A stretch of DNA of 64,000 nucleotides from Haladaptatus paucihalophilus DX253. Lineage in GTDB: Archaea; Halobacteriota; Halobacteria; Halobacteriales; Haladaptataceae. A program made the translations under genes and the position numbers. Positions within the stretch are counted from its first letter, which is position 1. Every line of letters starts with the position of its first letter. This document shows positions 34,702 to 42,156 of the stretch, piece by piece. The stretch lies in contig NZ_AQXI01000001.1 in assembly GCF_000376445.1 (NCBI RefSeq), positions 1,334,962 through 1,398,961 on the forward strand, written 5' to 3'. The notes under the pieces were generated by a model. The model had not been told where the DNA came from. It did no database searches and was given only the letters and a program-made list of their open reading frames with translations.

Positions 34702-35702
34702 GCCGACAGCGCCCCCGTCATGGCCGACAGTTGCTCGCCAGCGCGTCCCGAGTCGATGGCGTTTCGGGCCTGTTCGACGCCATCCGCGAGCGAATCCGCC
34801 TGCCCGGAGACGTAAATCGCGGCCCCGGCGTTCGCCAGCACGATGTCCCGCTTGGCCCCGCCGACGGTTCCCTCCACGATTCCTTCGAGGTCCCGCGCGT
34901 TCTCGGCGGGTGTGCCGCCCGAGACGGCGGACACGTCGTGTTCCTCGACGCCGAGGTCGGTCGGGGAGAGCGCGTACTCCTCGATGGTTCCGCCTTCGAC
35001 TTCGGCGACCGTCGTCTCGCCGTGGACCGCGATTTCGTCCATGCCGGAGCCGTGGACGACGAGCGCGTGGGAGACGTCCATGTGGGAGAGGGCGCGGGCC
35101 AGAACGGGAACGAGGTCGGGGTCGTAGACGCCGACGACTTGCGCGTCCGCCCCGGCGGGGTTCGTCAGCGGTCCGAGGACGTTGAACACGGTGCGCATGC
35201 CGAGTTCCTTGCGCGGGCCGATGACGGCCTTCATCGCGGGGTGGAACACGGGCGCGAGCATGAAGCCGATTCCCTGCTCCTCGATGGCGCGCTCGACCGC
35301 GGGCGGTTCGGAATCCACGACGACGCCCACCTCGTCGAGCACGTCGGCGCTCCCGGACGAGGAGGAGACGGAGTAGTTGCCGTGTTTTGCCACCGGAACG
35401 CCCGCGCCGCTGGCGACGATGGCCGAGGTGGTCGAGACGTTGATGGTGTCGTAGTCGTCGCCGCCGGTGCCGCAGGTGTCCACCAGCGGCGTCCGGTCGG
35501 GCGAAATCGTCCGCGCCGCCCCGCGCATCCCCTGCGCGAAACCGGCGATTTCGGCCTCCGTCTCCCCCTTGGCCCGCAATCCGGTGAGGAGCGCGCCGAT
35601 TTGAGCCTCCGTTGCCCCGTCGAAGACGGCCGTCGCCGCCTCCCGTGCTTGCGATATCGTGAGGTCCTGCCCGTCGGTGACGAGTTCGATGTAATCCTGC
35701 AT
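34698..35702 (-). CDS. trpD: Anthranilate phosphoribosyltransferase
   Basis: 334 residues. It transfers the phosphoribosyl group of PRPP to anthranilate. Family motifs are present: D-T-C-G-T-G-G-D (PRPP/Mg binding, about 77-84), N-V-S-T, K-H-G-N-Y-S-V-S-S-S-S-G-S-A-D, and F-N-V-L-G-P-L-T-N-P. The ATG at 35702 is chosen; an upstream in-frame ATG at 35744 would add residues unlike the family. It is the first gene of trpDFEG. Confidence 0.95.
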   Translation of the reverse strand: MQDYIELVTDGQDLTISQAREAATAVFDGATEAQIGALLTGLRAKGETEAEIAGFAQGMRGAARTISPDRTPLVDTCGTGGDDYDTINVSTTSAIVASGAGVPVAKHGNYSVSSSSGSADVLDEVGVVVDSEPPAVERAIEEQGIGFMLAPVFHPAMKAVIGPRKELGMRTVFNVLGPLTNPAGADAQVVGVYDPDLVPVLARALSHMDVSHALVVHGSGMDEIAVHGETTVAEVEGGTIEEYALSPTDLGVEEHDVSAVSGGTPAENARDLEGIVEGTVGGAKRDIVLANAGAAIYVSGQADSLADGVEQARNAIDSGRAGEQLSAMTGALSA

Positions 35703-35751
35703 AGTGGAACACCAATGAACGTGTTTGGGTTGTAATGAACACATACGTACA

Positions 35752-35765
35752 TCAACTTAAAGCTG
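35752..35765 (-). promoter_or_regulatory. TATA-like promoter of the trpDFEG operon
   Basis: On the minus strand the sequence CTTTAAGTTG lies about 55 bp before the trpD ATG, leaving a leader of roughly 30 bases. The leader contains repeated GTTCATT words but no leader peptide or terminator-antiterminator pair that I can see. Confidence 0.4.
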
Positions 35766-35867
35766 TCGTCGGGAGGGTCATGAATAAAACCGAGGGACGG
35801 AGGCGCGTTTCGAAACATTCAATTACCCTTGCGGGTAACTGATGAATGCGTTCAAACGAAGCCGACT

Positions 35868-35941
35868 GGGTTTGTGGTCTAGTTGGTTATGACACCTCCT
35901 TGACATGGAGGAGGCCGGCAGTTCAAATCTGCCCAAACCCA
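35868..35941 (+). tRNA. tRNA-Val (GAC)
   Basis: The 74-nt cloverleaf is complete: acceptor GGGTTTG pairs with CAAACCC, with discriminator A. The anticodon stem CCTCC/GGAGG holds loop TTGACAT with anticodon GAC. The T arm CCGGC-A-GTTCAAATCTG completes it. No intron, and CCA is not encoded. A 20-bp copy of its 3' end recurs at 36078-36097. Confidence 0.95.
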
Positions 35942-36097
35942 TACTTTTCCGCGCTACCAACCGACGAGCGTAGCGAGTCGCGGTAGCGCGGAAAATCTTC
36001 TTTGGCAGATTTGAACCAGACGAGACGAAAGCCCGCGGAGCGCAACGAAGTGGAGCGAGCAGGAACGTCTCGGCGAGGTTCAAATCTGCCCAAACCC
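35921..36097. repeat. Direct repeat of the tRNA-Val 3' end (20 bp)
   Basis: GTTCAAATCTGCCCAAACCC at 35921-35940, inside tRNA-Val, is repeated exactly at 36078-36097. An inverted near-copy (TTTGGCAGATTTGAAC) is at 36001-36016. This resembles paired attachment sites left by an integrative element, but only 137 bp lie between the copies. Confidence 0.75.
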
Positions 36098-36342
36098 TAT
36101 TCAAACACCTACGGACCTACTCTTTCAGCGGTTGCTGTCGAAGCAACGAATCCGAGTCGGACCGTGATGCTTCGGGGTTAAATCCGTGTGTTTTCGCCAC
36201 AGTATTGTACATATAACACATTATCACAGCGAGAGCGTGGCGAGACACGACACTCACACCGACCCCAGCGACCGAGCGTTGGGACTCCGAACAATCGATA
36301 GCTCCGGGGTAAAAACGTGGTCGAATCGCGGTTTTCGGTCGG
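35942..36342. other. Intergenic region after tRNA-Val
   Basis: 401 bp without a gene. It holds a perfect 14-bp inverted repeat (35945-35995), the imperfect palindrome and tRNA-end repeat (36001-36097), and an AT-rich stretch around 36188-36230 with ATATAAC. Confidence 0.55.
35945..35995. terminator. Perfect 14-bp inverted repeat after tRNA-Val
   Basis: TTTTCCGCGCTACC (35945-35958) pairs with GGTAGCGCGGAAAA (35982-35995) around a 23-nt loop containing GAGCGTAGCGAG. It begins four bases after the tRNA, where it could form a terminator hairpin. It also looks like haloarchaeal intergenic palindromes. Confidence 0.5.
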
Positions 36343-36819
36343 TCAGAACAGGTTGAGCGGATTCAGCATATCCACGAACTGGAGAACGCTGTCCTGCGTG
36401 TACTTCGTGACATCGACGATGAGATACTCCGTTTCGACGATGAGTTCCTCGGTGTAGACGATGCGGTCCGCCATCTCGCCGATACGGTCCGCCATCTGCC
36501 CGATCTGGTCTTCGGTGTACAGCACGCCGTCGAGGCTTTCGAGGTACAGCACTTCGCCGGTCTCGGAGAGGACCATCACGACGTCATCGACCTGACAGCA
36601 CTGGCTGTAGTTCTGGAACAGGTAGTACGTGCTACCATCCGGCAGGTCCGCGTAGATGAGCGATTCGCCGAGATACGTCTTCGCGTACGAAATCGTCGTG
36701 TCCGGCGCGAGTTCGATGTCGTAACTGTCCTGCGCGGACGCAGGAGTGGTGGCGACGGCGGCGGCTCCGCCAGCGAGTGCAACAGCACCGAGCTTCGAGA
36801 GGTACGTTCTGCGTTGCAT
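36343..36819 (-). CDS. Secreted protein of unknown function with Tat-like signal
   Basis: 158 residues. The N-terminus (M-Q-R-R-T-Y-L-S-K-L-G then a Gly/Ala-rich hydrophobic run to A-S-A-Q) is a twin-arginine-like signal cleaved near residue 29. The mature 129 residues are acidic and Tyr rich, with a C-C pair (S-Q-C-C-Q), a duplicated I-G-x-M-A-D-R-I heptad, and a hydrophobic end. No family is recognised. It is monocistronic, with the ATG at 36819 directly giving the signal. Confidence 0.72.
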   Translation of the reverse strand: MQRRTYLSKLGAVALAGGAAAVATTPASAQDSYDIELAPDTTISYAKTYLGESLIYADLPDGSTYYLFQNYSQCCQVDDVVMVLSETGEVLYLESLDGVLYTEDQIGQMADRIGEMADRIVYTEELIVETEYLIVDVTKYTQDSVLQFVDMLNPLNLF

Positions 36820-37026
36820 GGTTGTTGGATACCCAATGGACCATTTCGGTATTGGGCTGTATTGTGGACATTGCACAATAACGCTGTTAAGCCTGTCGAA
36901 ACTCGACGGCCGTCCGTGAGCGGAGAACAGAAATAGAGCGTTGACTGCTTCGCTCTCCACCCGACGACGAGGAATTCGGGTGACGAGGCCATTTCGGCAA
37001 AAAATAAACTCGACTCGCGGAACGTC

Positions 37027-37179
37027 CTACACCGGAATCCGGTGGCCGCACGGCCACACCCGCATGTACTCGGGGTCCGTGACCGTTATCATCGAGACCC
37101 GCTCGTCACAGCGCGGGCAGGTTTTCGGGAGCGGTCGCTGAGCGGTACTCTTTTCTTGCGCAGAATCATTTGTGAACAT
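37027..37179 (-). CDS. Small zinc-finger-like protein (50 aa)
   Basis: Fifty residues with C-P-R-C near position 21 and a later C-G-H, enough ligands for one zinc ion. Similar tiny zinc fingers are very common in haloarchaea. ATG 37179 is preferred; an ATG further upstream would add 19 basic residues that look like non-coding sequence. Confidence 0.55.
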   Translation of the reverse strand: MFTNDSAQEKSTAQRPLPKTCPRCDERVSMITVTDPEYMRVWPCGHRIPV

Positions 37180-37347
37180 GCTTCGAGTCCGTCGAAGCAA
37201 GCAGGGTCGGAGCTTCCACCTCCGGCCGTTTGGCAAAACCCTGTTGCTTCGTCCGACGTATCACGTCCCGGTGAGTTAATTCTATTGGTCCTGAATGAAT
37301 CGAAAATCGACAGGTACGCGAACGAGCGGCGGGAATCTTGATACCGG

Positions 37348-37530
37348 CTAGCCTTCGGAATAGCCGAGGTACAGTTGCGGGACGATGACGGCCACGAGAA
37401 TCACGGCGGCCCCACCGGCCCACGCGGGGACGTCGAACCAGTAGTCGTTGACCACCCGGAGCGCCCCCAGCGTCACCGGCAGGGCGACGAGGATGGCGAA
37501 CAGGATGACCTTGTTTTCGTGGGACACCAT
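37348..37530 (-). CDS. Small two-span membrane protein (60 aa)
   Basis: Sixty residues: M-V-S-H-E-N-K, helix 1 (about 8-27), an aromatic loop (N-D-Y-W-F-D-V-P-A-W) and helix 2 (about 38-56). The family is not recognised by name. Its ATG lies one base after the stop of the 46-aa gene upstream, so the two are translated together. Confidence 0.65.
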   Translation of the reverse strand: MVSHENKVILFAILVALPVTLGALRVVNDYWFDVPAWAGGAAVILVAVIVPQLYLGYSEG

Positions 37531-37531
37531 G

Positions 37532-37672
37532 TCAGCGTGCGACGGGCGCACCCTCTCGGACGCCGCGCTTGTGGACCTCGCGCATCAGGCCGCCGCCGAT
37601 GGCTCCGAAGGCGATGGGGTCGAGGAGGTTCGGACGACTTGAGAACCCGCCGTCTTTTATCAGGTGCGACAT
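37532..37672 (-). CDS. Small basic protein (46 aa), first gene of a two-gene unit
   Basis: The 46 codons run from ATG 37672 to TGA at 37534-37532. The peptide starts M-S-H-L-I-K-D-G-G-F-S-S-R-P, contains a Gly-rich A-F-G-A-I-G-G-G-L-M centre and ends in a basic tail. Junction with the next ATG is one base. The frame has high third-position GC, and the tight coupling supports a real gene. Function is unknown. Confidence 0.55.
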   Translation of the reverse strand: MSHLIKDGGFSSRPNLLDPIAFGAIGGGLMREVHKRGVREGAPVAR

Positions 37673-37900
37673 GCTCGGATTTTTCACGCCTGTCGGTATC
37701 TACTTTGTGAAAATGATGAGCGTGTTGAAACAGAACCTATTCGACGATACCGACGGCACTCACGGGGAGTCTACCGCGCGGTAACGAGAGTTTCGAGAAA
37801 TCGTCGGGACTGGTTACGCGATTTCCGATTTCGATAGTCGGTCGCCGTCGGTCTTCCGTCGCCCGTCGAAGAGCGGAGAAGAAAGGAGAAACGGACCCCC

Positions 37901-38569
37901 CTAGTCGTCCACGATTTCCGGTGCTTGCTCGCCGGTCGTCGGCGCGCGTCGTGCGTCGTAGGTGTGCGCTACGGCGACGATGGTGAACGCGACGACGACG
38001 AGGAGCGCGAGTCCGATGTCGCCGATTCCCGCGAGGGGCGGGATTTCGAGCCACGCCGCGGTAAGGAGTGCGAATCCGATGGCCGCGATGCCGAGGTATC
38101 GCTTGCACCACGAGATGTCGTCCCGCGTGTTCGTTTCGAGATACGGGTCGAGTTGCTCGGCCGCCGTGGAGAGTTCTACGATACCCCTGTTTTGGTTATA
38201 ATCCACGATTCCTGCGTCGTCGAGTTTCGGGAGGTGGGATTGGTAAAGCGCGGTGTAGACTCGTTTTCGCTCGGCCGCCGAAATCGCGCCGACGGTGGTT
38301 TCGTTCTCCCACGCGGCGACCTGCTCCGCAAGGTCGCTCAACTGGACGGTTTCGTCCGCCTGCTTCAGGTAGTGCAGGGCGTACCGTCGTCGCTGATTTT
38401 TCAATACGTCGAAGACCATATCGCGGGAGAGCGGCGTCGCGCGTTCGTCGTTCGAGCGATTCGAATCGAGGATATCCGAGACCTGTTTCGCAACCGTCGA
38501 GTCCGCCTCGCTTGTTTCGTTACCGGTGTCGCTGTCCCCGGTGCCGGAGGAATCACCGATTGTGCTCAT
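37901..38569 (-). CDS. DUF7344-type winged-helix regulator with two membrane helices
   Basis: 222 residues. An acidic, Ser/Asp-rich N-terminus (1-40) precedes a wHTH of the haloarchaeal DUF7344 type (R-D-M-V-F-D-V-L-K-N-Q-R-R-R-Y-A-L-H-Y-L, about 48-67, then E-R-K-R-V-Y-T-A-L-Y-Q-S-H-L-P-K-L). Two transmembrane helices lie at about 158-200, with a short cytoplasmic tail. This layout suggests a membrane-tethered DNA-binding protein. Targets are unknown. Confidence 0.85.
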   Translation of the reverse strand: MSTIGDSSGTGDSDTGNETSEADSTVAKQVSDILDSNRSNDERATPLSRDMVFDVLKNQRRRYALHYLKQADETVQLSDLAEQVAAWENETTVGAISAAERKRVYTALYQSHLPKLDDAGIVDYNQNRGIVELSTAAEQLDPYLETNTRDDISWCKRYLGIAAIGFALLTAAWLEIPPLAGIGDIGLALLVVVAFTIVAVAHTYDARRAPTTGEQAPEIVDD

Positions 38570-38743
38570 TACTATGCCACCCCTTGCTCGTAACCCAGCA
38601 TGGATTCGAACATTGCCGGGTTTGTTCTTTGTTATTCACCATTTACCAGCCGTAAACGACCGGTTACGGACGACGAGAAATGAATTTTACCTCGCCGCCG
38701 TCATGCGGTAATCGCCAGTTACTGGCGGTTTTTCGGCGACCTC

Positions 38744-39046
38744 TCAGCGACGGTGCAGGTTCTCGTGAATCCCCAGCACGAGTGCGGGGACGACGACCAT
38801 GAAAATGTGCTCTTCGAGGGGGATACCGACCAGTTCGATGCCCGTTCGAAGTGGAATGGCGAACACGCCGATAGTAAGGGTGTACCAATCCCAGACGTAG
38901 GCCAACGGATACAGAACGAGGATGGTTTTCCCGGCGCGCGTGAGGGCGTCCGCTCGAACGAGCAACCACAGCGCGAACGAGCCGAACACCAGTTCGCTGA
39001 CAATGTACGTGTAGGGACCGAACACCGCGCCGATGTCAGGGAGCAC
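38744..39046 (-). CDS. Lycopene cyclase domain-like membrane protein
   Basis: 100 residues from GTG 39046 with three hydrophobic helices. The repeat-type signature Y-T-Y-I-V-S-E-L-V-F-G-S-F-A-L-W and P-L-E-E-H-I-F-M resembles one half of heterodimeric lycopene cyclases (CrtYc/CrtYd). Single-domain relatives are common in haloarchaea, and whether they cyclise carotenoids is not clear. No carotenoid gene is adjacent. A TTG at 39085 would add 13 unlikely residues. Confidence 0.75.
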   Translation of the reverse strand: MLPDIGAVFGPYTYIVSELVFGSFALWLLVRADALTRAGKTILVLYPLAYVWDWYTLTIGVFAIPLRTGIELVGIPLEEHIFMVVVPALVLGIHENLHRR

Positions 39047-39134
39047 GGTCGGTCTACGACGCGTAGTGCAAAAAAATCCCGTCAAAATGCCTATTCCGCG
39101 ACAAAGTTCAAGACGGGTGGCCTCGTCATTCTAA

Positions 39135-40283
39135 ATGCCGATGGATATCTCTAACATTGCGACCACCGATTACTTCGAAATCGAAGCGGAAGAGCGACTG
39201 GGCAAAGCCCGCTCGATGTTCGAAGAGGAGAACCCGAAAGGAATCGTGGTCACCGAAGCGGGCACGTACAACGGTGTCATCACCCAGAAACAACTCCTCC
39301 AATCCCATATCGAGGACCAGACGAAGGTGGCGACGCTGACGAAACCCGCGCCGAAGGTAAACCGTACCGACGACGTGCGTGACGTCGCCCGCGCGCTCGT
39401 CGAAGGCGGGACCAAGGTCGCACCCGTCTTCGAGGACGGGCAACTGTGGGGCATCATCGACGAGGACATCATCCTCGAAGGCGTCCTCGAAAATCTGGAC
39501 GCCCTCACCGTTCAGCAGATTTACACCGAGAACCCAGTCACGATTCCGGAGGACGCGACGCTCGGACGCGTCATCAATCTCATGCGCGAGCACAGCATCT
39601 CCCGGCTTCCGGTCGTGAACGAAAACGGCTACCTCACCGGGATGGTCACGACTCACGACATCGTGGATTTCGTCACCCGGAACATGGACAAACCGACGAC
39701 GGGCGAGCGGATGGGCGACAGCGACCGGATGCTCGACCTGCCGGTGTACGACGTGATGAACAACCCCGTCGAAACCATCTCGCTCACCGACACCGTGGAG
39801 GATGCGGTGGAACGCATGTTCGAGAAAGACTACGCCGGACTGGTCGTCACGGCCGAGGACGACGACCGCGTGGTCGGCGGCGTCCTCACGAAGACCGACG
39901 TGCTTCGCGCCCTCACCTACACCGAAGAGGACCACATGGACGTCCAGATAACGAACATCGACCTGCTCGACACCATCTCCCGACAGGACATCCGTGAGGG
40001 CGTCGAGGATATCACGGACAAGTATCAGGACATGCAGGTGCGCCACGCGCACGTGCGATTCCACGAGCACAAGGAGAAACTCCGCGGAACGCCGCTCATC
40101 CAGTGTAAAATCCGCCTCCGCACCAACCGCGGACAGGTCGCCGGAACCGGCGAAGGCTACGGTTCCGAACAGGCGTTCAACGTCGCCCGCGACGTGTTGG
40201 AGCGCAACGTCCTCGAACTGAAGGGCGTCCAGAGCGACCGCGAGTACGAAGGCCAACTGCTCCGAAAACTCAACGAACTGTAA
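39135..40283 (+). CDS. Four-CBS protein with C-terminal HPF-like domain
   Basis: 382 residues. Residues 1-275 contain four CBS repeats (two Bateman modules), seen as repeated D-A-x-x-x-M and G-x-x-T-x-x-D-I/V units; CBS pairs typically bind adenine nucleotides or SAM. Residues about 280-378 have a beta-alpha-beta-beta-beta-alpha pattern and an E-Q-A-F-N-V-A-R-D-V-L-E-R end like HPF/RaiA ribosome hibernation factors. An energy-sensing ribosome-binding role is thus conceivable. The ATG at 39135 (or 39141) gives a natural start. Confidence 0.85.
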   Translation: MPMDISNIATTDYFEIEAEERLGKARSMFEEENPKGIVVTEAGTYNGVITQKQLLQSHIEDQTKVATLTKPAPKVNRTDDVRDVARALVEGGTKVAPVFEDGQLWGIIDEDIILEGVLENLDALTVQQIYTENPVTIPEDATLGRVINLMREHSISRLPVVNENGYLTGMVTTHDIVDFVTRNMDKPTTGERMGDSDRMLDLPVYDVMNNPVETISLTDTVEDAVERMFEKDYAGLVVTAEDDDRVVGGVLTKTDVLRALTYTEEDHMDVQITNIDLLDTISRQDIREGVEDITDKYQDMQVRHAHVRFHEHKEKLRGTPLIQCKIRLRTNRGQVAGTGEGYGSEQAFNVARDVLERNVLELKGVQSDREYEGQLLRKLNEL

Positions 40284-40381
40284 CCGCACGACTCGCGTCG
40301 TTCGGTCCGCCGACCCGCTGTCGTTCACCGCGATTTTTCTGTTTCACCGGCAAGTCCCGGCTCTCGGTCGATTCCGTCGTC

Positions 40382-41080
40382 TCAAACGCTTTCCTGTGCG
40401 CCTTCGAGTCCCGTATCCGTGATTCGGAACTGAGTGCGGCCGCCAGCGGGTTTCGACCGGTGCTTTTCGAGGGTCGCCCGGCGATTACCGCCGCGGAAGC
40501 GGTCCACGCGGAGGACGACACCCGTCCAGTGTTCGAGCGTATGCCCTCCGAGCGGCCGCGTTCCGTCCGAATCCGGGTCGGTGTACACCTGATTCGTCAG
40601 CAGAACAGCGATGTCGTGTTTGCGCGCGAGCGAAAGCAGGTGCGTCACTTGGCGGGCGACCCCGCGAAGCGCCTCGCCGCCCTCTCGGTCGTCGCCGCGT
40701 TCGAGGCGGTAAAATCCGGTCGCGCTGTCGAGGACAACGAGGTCCGCCCGTTCCGCGAACTCGGAGACGTCCTTGACTGCCTCCTGCTGTTCTCCGAAAT
40801 CGAGGGCCTCCTTGATGACGATTCGGGAGGCAACTTCGTCCACGTCGTCCGCGCGCGCGGCGGCGATCTGTTCGAAGCGGTCGATGGACAGCCCCTCGGT
40901 GTCGATGTACACCACGGTACCGCCATCCCGTGCGGTCTCGACCGTGGCACCCAGCGCGACGTTCGTCTTCCCGGCGGCGGGCGGGCCGTACACCTGTGTC
41001 ACGGTTCCGCGCTCCAAGCCGCCCCCGAGCAAGTCGTCCACCGGCGGGCACCCTGTCGTCAGTTTCTCGGCGTCGGTCAC
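40382..41080 (-). CDS. radB: RadB, RecA-family recombination mediator
   Basis: 232-residue RecA-like ATPase without the N-terminal DNA-binding domain of RadA, as is typical for RadB. Walker A is G-P-P-A-A-G-K-T (about 32-39); the Walker B strand is L-V-V-L-D-S-A. It supports RadA in homologous recombination. GTG 41080 is the only sensible start: the overlapping ATG is immediately followed by a stop. It is divergent from the RuvC-like gene, sharing an 88-bp promoter region. Confidence 0.93.
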   Translation of the reverse strand: MTDAEKLTTGCPPVDDLLGGGLERGTVTQVYGPPAAGKTNVALGATVETARDGGTVVYIDTEGLSIDRFEQIAAARADDVDEVASRIVIKEALDFGEQQEAVKDVSEFAERADLVVLDSATGFYRLERGDDREGGEALRGVARQVTHLLSLARKHDIAVLLTNQVYTDPDSDGTRPLGGHTLEHWTGVVLRVDRFRGGNRRATLEKHRSKPAGGRTQFRITDTGLEGAQESV

Positions 41081-41168
41081 ATGCCGGGCTTGGCGCTTCT
41101 CACGCAAAAGGTTCCGGTTTTTCGGGGAGACCGAGCCGACTTTATTCCACCCGATCGAAGGGAGCGTA

Positions 41169-41897
41169 GTGACAATCGTCGTTGCGACCGAGGACTTCGA
41201 AGTGTACCACGACGTGGTGGGCGAACTCCGCGACAGGGGCGTCCGGTTCACGACGGTCGAACCGGACGGCGAACTCCCCGACGGCGCTCGAATCGTCATT
41301 CGCGGTGCGGACGACGACATCGCCACCGACCTACCCGTGGTCGTCGCCGACCCGAACCGTCCCCGAAAAGCGGTCGAGGAAGCGTTGGGGCTGCTCCGCG
41401 GCGAGAACGGCCGCACCGTCATCGGCATCGACCCCGGAACGCGACCCGGAATCGCCGTGCTCTCGGGCGACATGGTGGTCGCGTCGTTCCACGTCCCCAT
41501 CGCTGACGCCGCGGACGTGGTTCGGGAGGAGGCGAAGGACGCCATCGACCCCGTGGTTCGAATCGGCGACGGCGCGCGACTTCAGGGGTCGCAACTCATC
41601 CGCGAACTCGAAGACGTGCGGGTCGAACTCGTGGACGAAACCGGGACGACGCCGTACCTCGGCACCGGCGCCCGCGGCATGGGCGACGTGCTCGCGGCGG
41701 TCAACATCGCACGGTTGGAGGGCGAAATCGTGGAGGAGCGCGAAATCGAACCGACGGCGGGCGAACTCGGCGTCATCAAACGCCGGTCGCGCGAACGGTC
41801 GGCCGACAACCGCGAAATCGACGAGGAACTCGCCCGGCGGGTCGCCGCCGGGGAGTTGACCATCGAGGAGGCGCTGGCGAAACACCGCGAGGAATGA
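41169..41897 (+). CDS. RuvC/RNase H-fold-like conserved archaeal protein
   Basis: 242 residues. The centre has V-I-G-I-D-P-G-T-R-P-G-I-A-V-L (about 93-107), the acidic first strand of the RNase H/RuvC fold, with candidate later acidic residues (V-E-L-V-D-E-T-G-T-T and G-M-G-D-V-L-A-A). A charged helical tail ends R-R-V-A-A-G-E-L-T-I-E-E-A-L. GTG 41169 follows a TTTATTC TATA-like box by about 26 bp. A nuclease or Holliday-junction role is plausible next to divergent radB, but unproven. Confidence 0.8.
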   Translation: MTIVVATEDFEVYHDVVGELRDRGVRFTTVEPDGELPDGARIVIRGADDDIATDLPVVVADPNRPRKAVEEALGLLRGENGRTVIGIDPGTRPGIAVLSGDMVVASFHVPIADAADVVREEAKDAIDPVVRIGDGARLQGSQLIRELEDVRVELVDETGTTPYLGTGARGMGDVLAAVNIARLEGEIVEEREIEPTAGELGVIKRRSRERSADNREIDEELARRVAAGELTIEEALAKHREE

Positions 41898-41906
41898 CCC
41901 GGGCGG

Positions 41907-42131
41907 TCATAGCTCGACCAGAACCGTGTACTGATGCGACTCGTCCTTCGGACACTGGAGGTGTTCTTCCTTCACGATGGTTCCCGAGAGCAGTTGCTTG
42001 CCGATTTTCTGGAATCTATCGACCTCGACGTGTCCCTTCTCTCGGGCGATGACCTCGCTTTCGGGGTCGGTTTCGAACTCGTCCATGCCGTCACATCCCT
42101 CGTACGGACACTGGACGCGCACACGAGCCAT
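41907..42131 (-). CDS. Small conserved protein with Cys pairs (74 aa)
   Basis: 74 residues with C-P-Y-E-G-C near the start and C-P-K-D-E-S-H near the end, giving three Cys and one His that could bind zinc. The middle is charged and helical. I do not recognise the family by name. It converges with the RuvC-like gene and precedes larC's 3' end. Confidence 0.72.
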   Translation of the reverse strand: MARVRVQCPYEGCDGMDEFETDPESEVIAREKGHVEVDRFQKIGKQLLSGTIVKEEHLQCPKDESHQYTVLVEL

Positions 42132-42156
42132 ACTTCGAACGAGGACCTATCGTCGG

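Noticed and set aside
32432-35185. 917-aa open frame on the plus strand
   Set aside because: Antisense shadow of trpE, trpF and trpD, all of which have full family motifs and 4-base overlaps.
35942-36100. Complete integrative element at tRNA-Val
   Set aside because: Only about 140 bp lie between the repeats and there is no integrase, so only a scar or site can be claimed.
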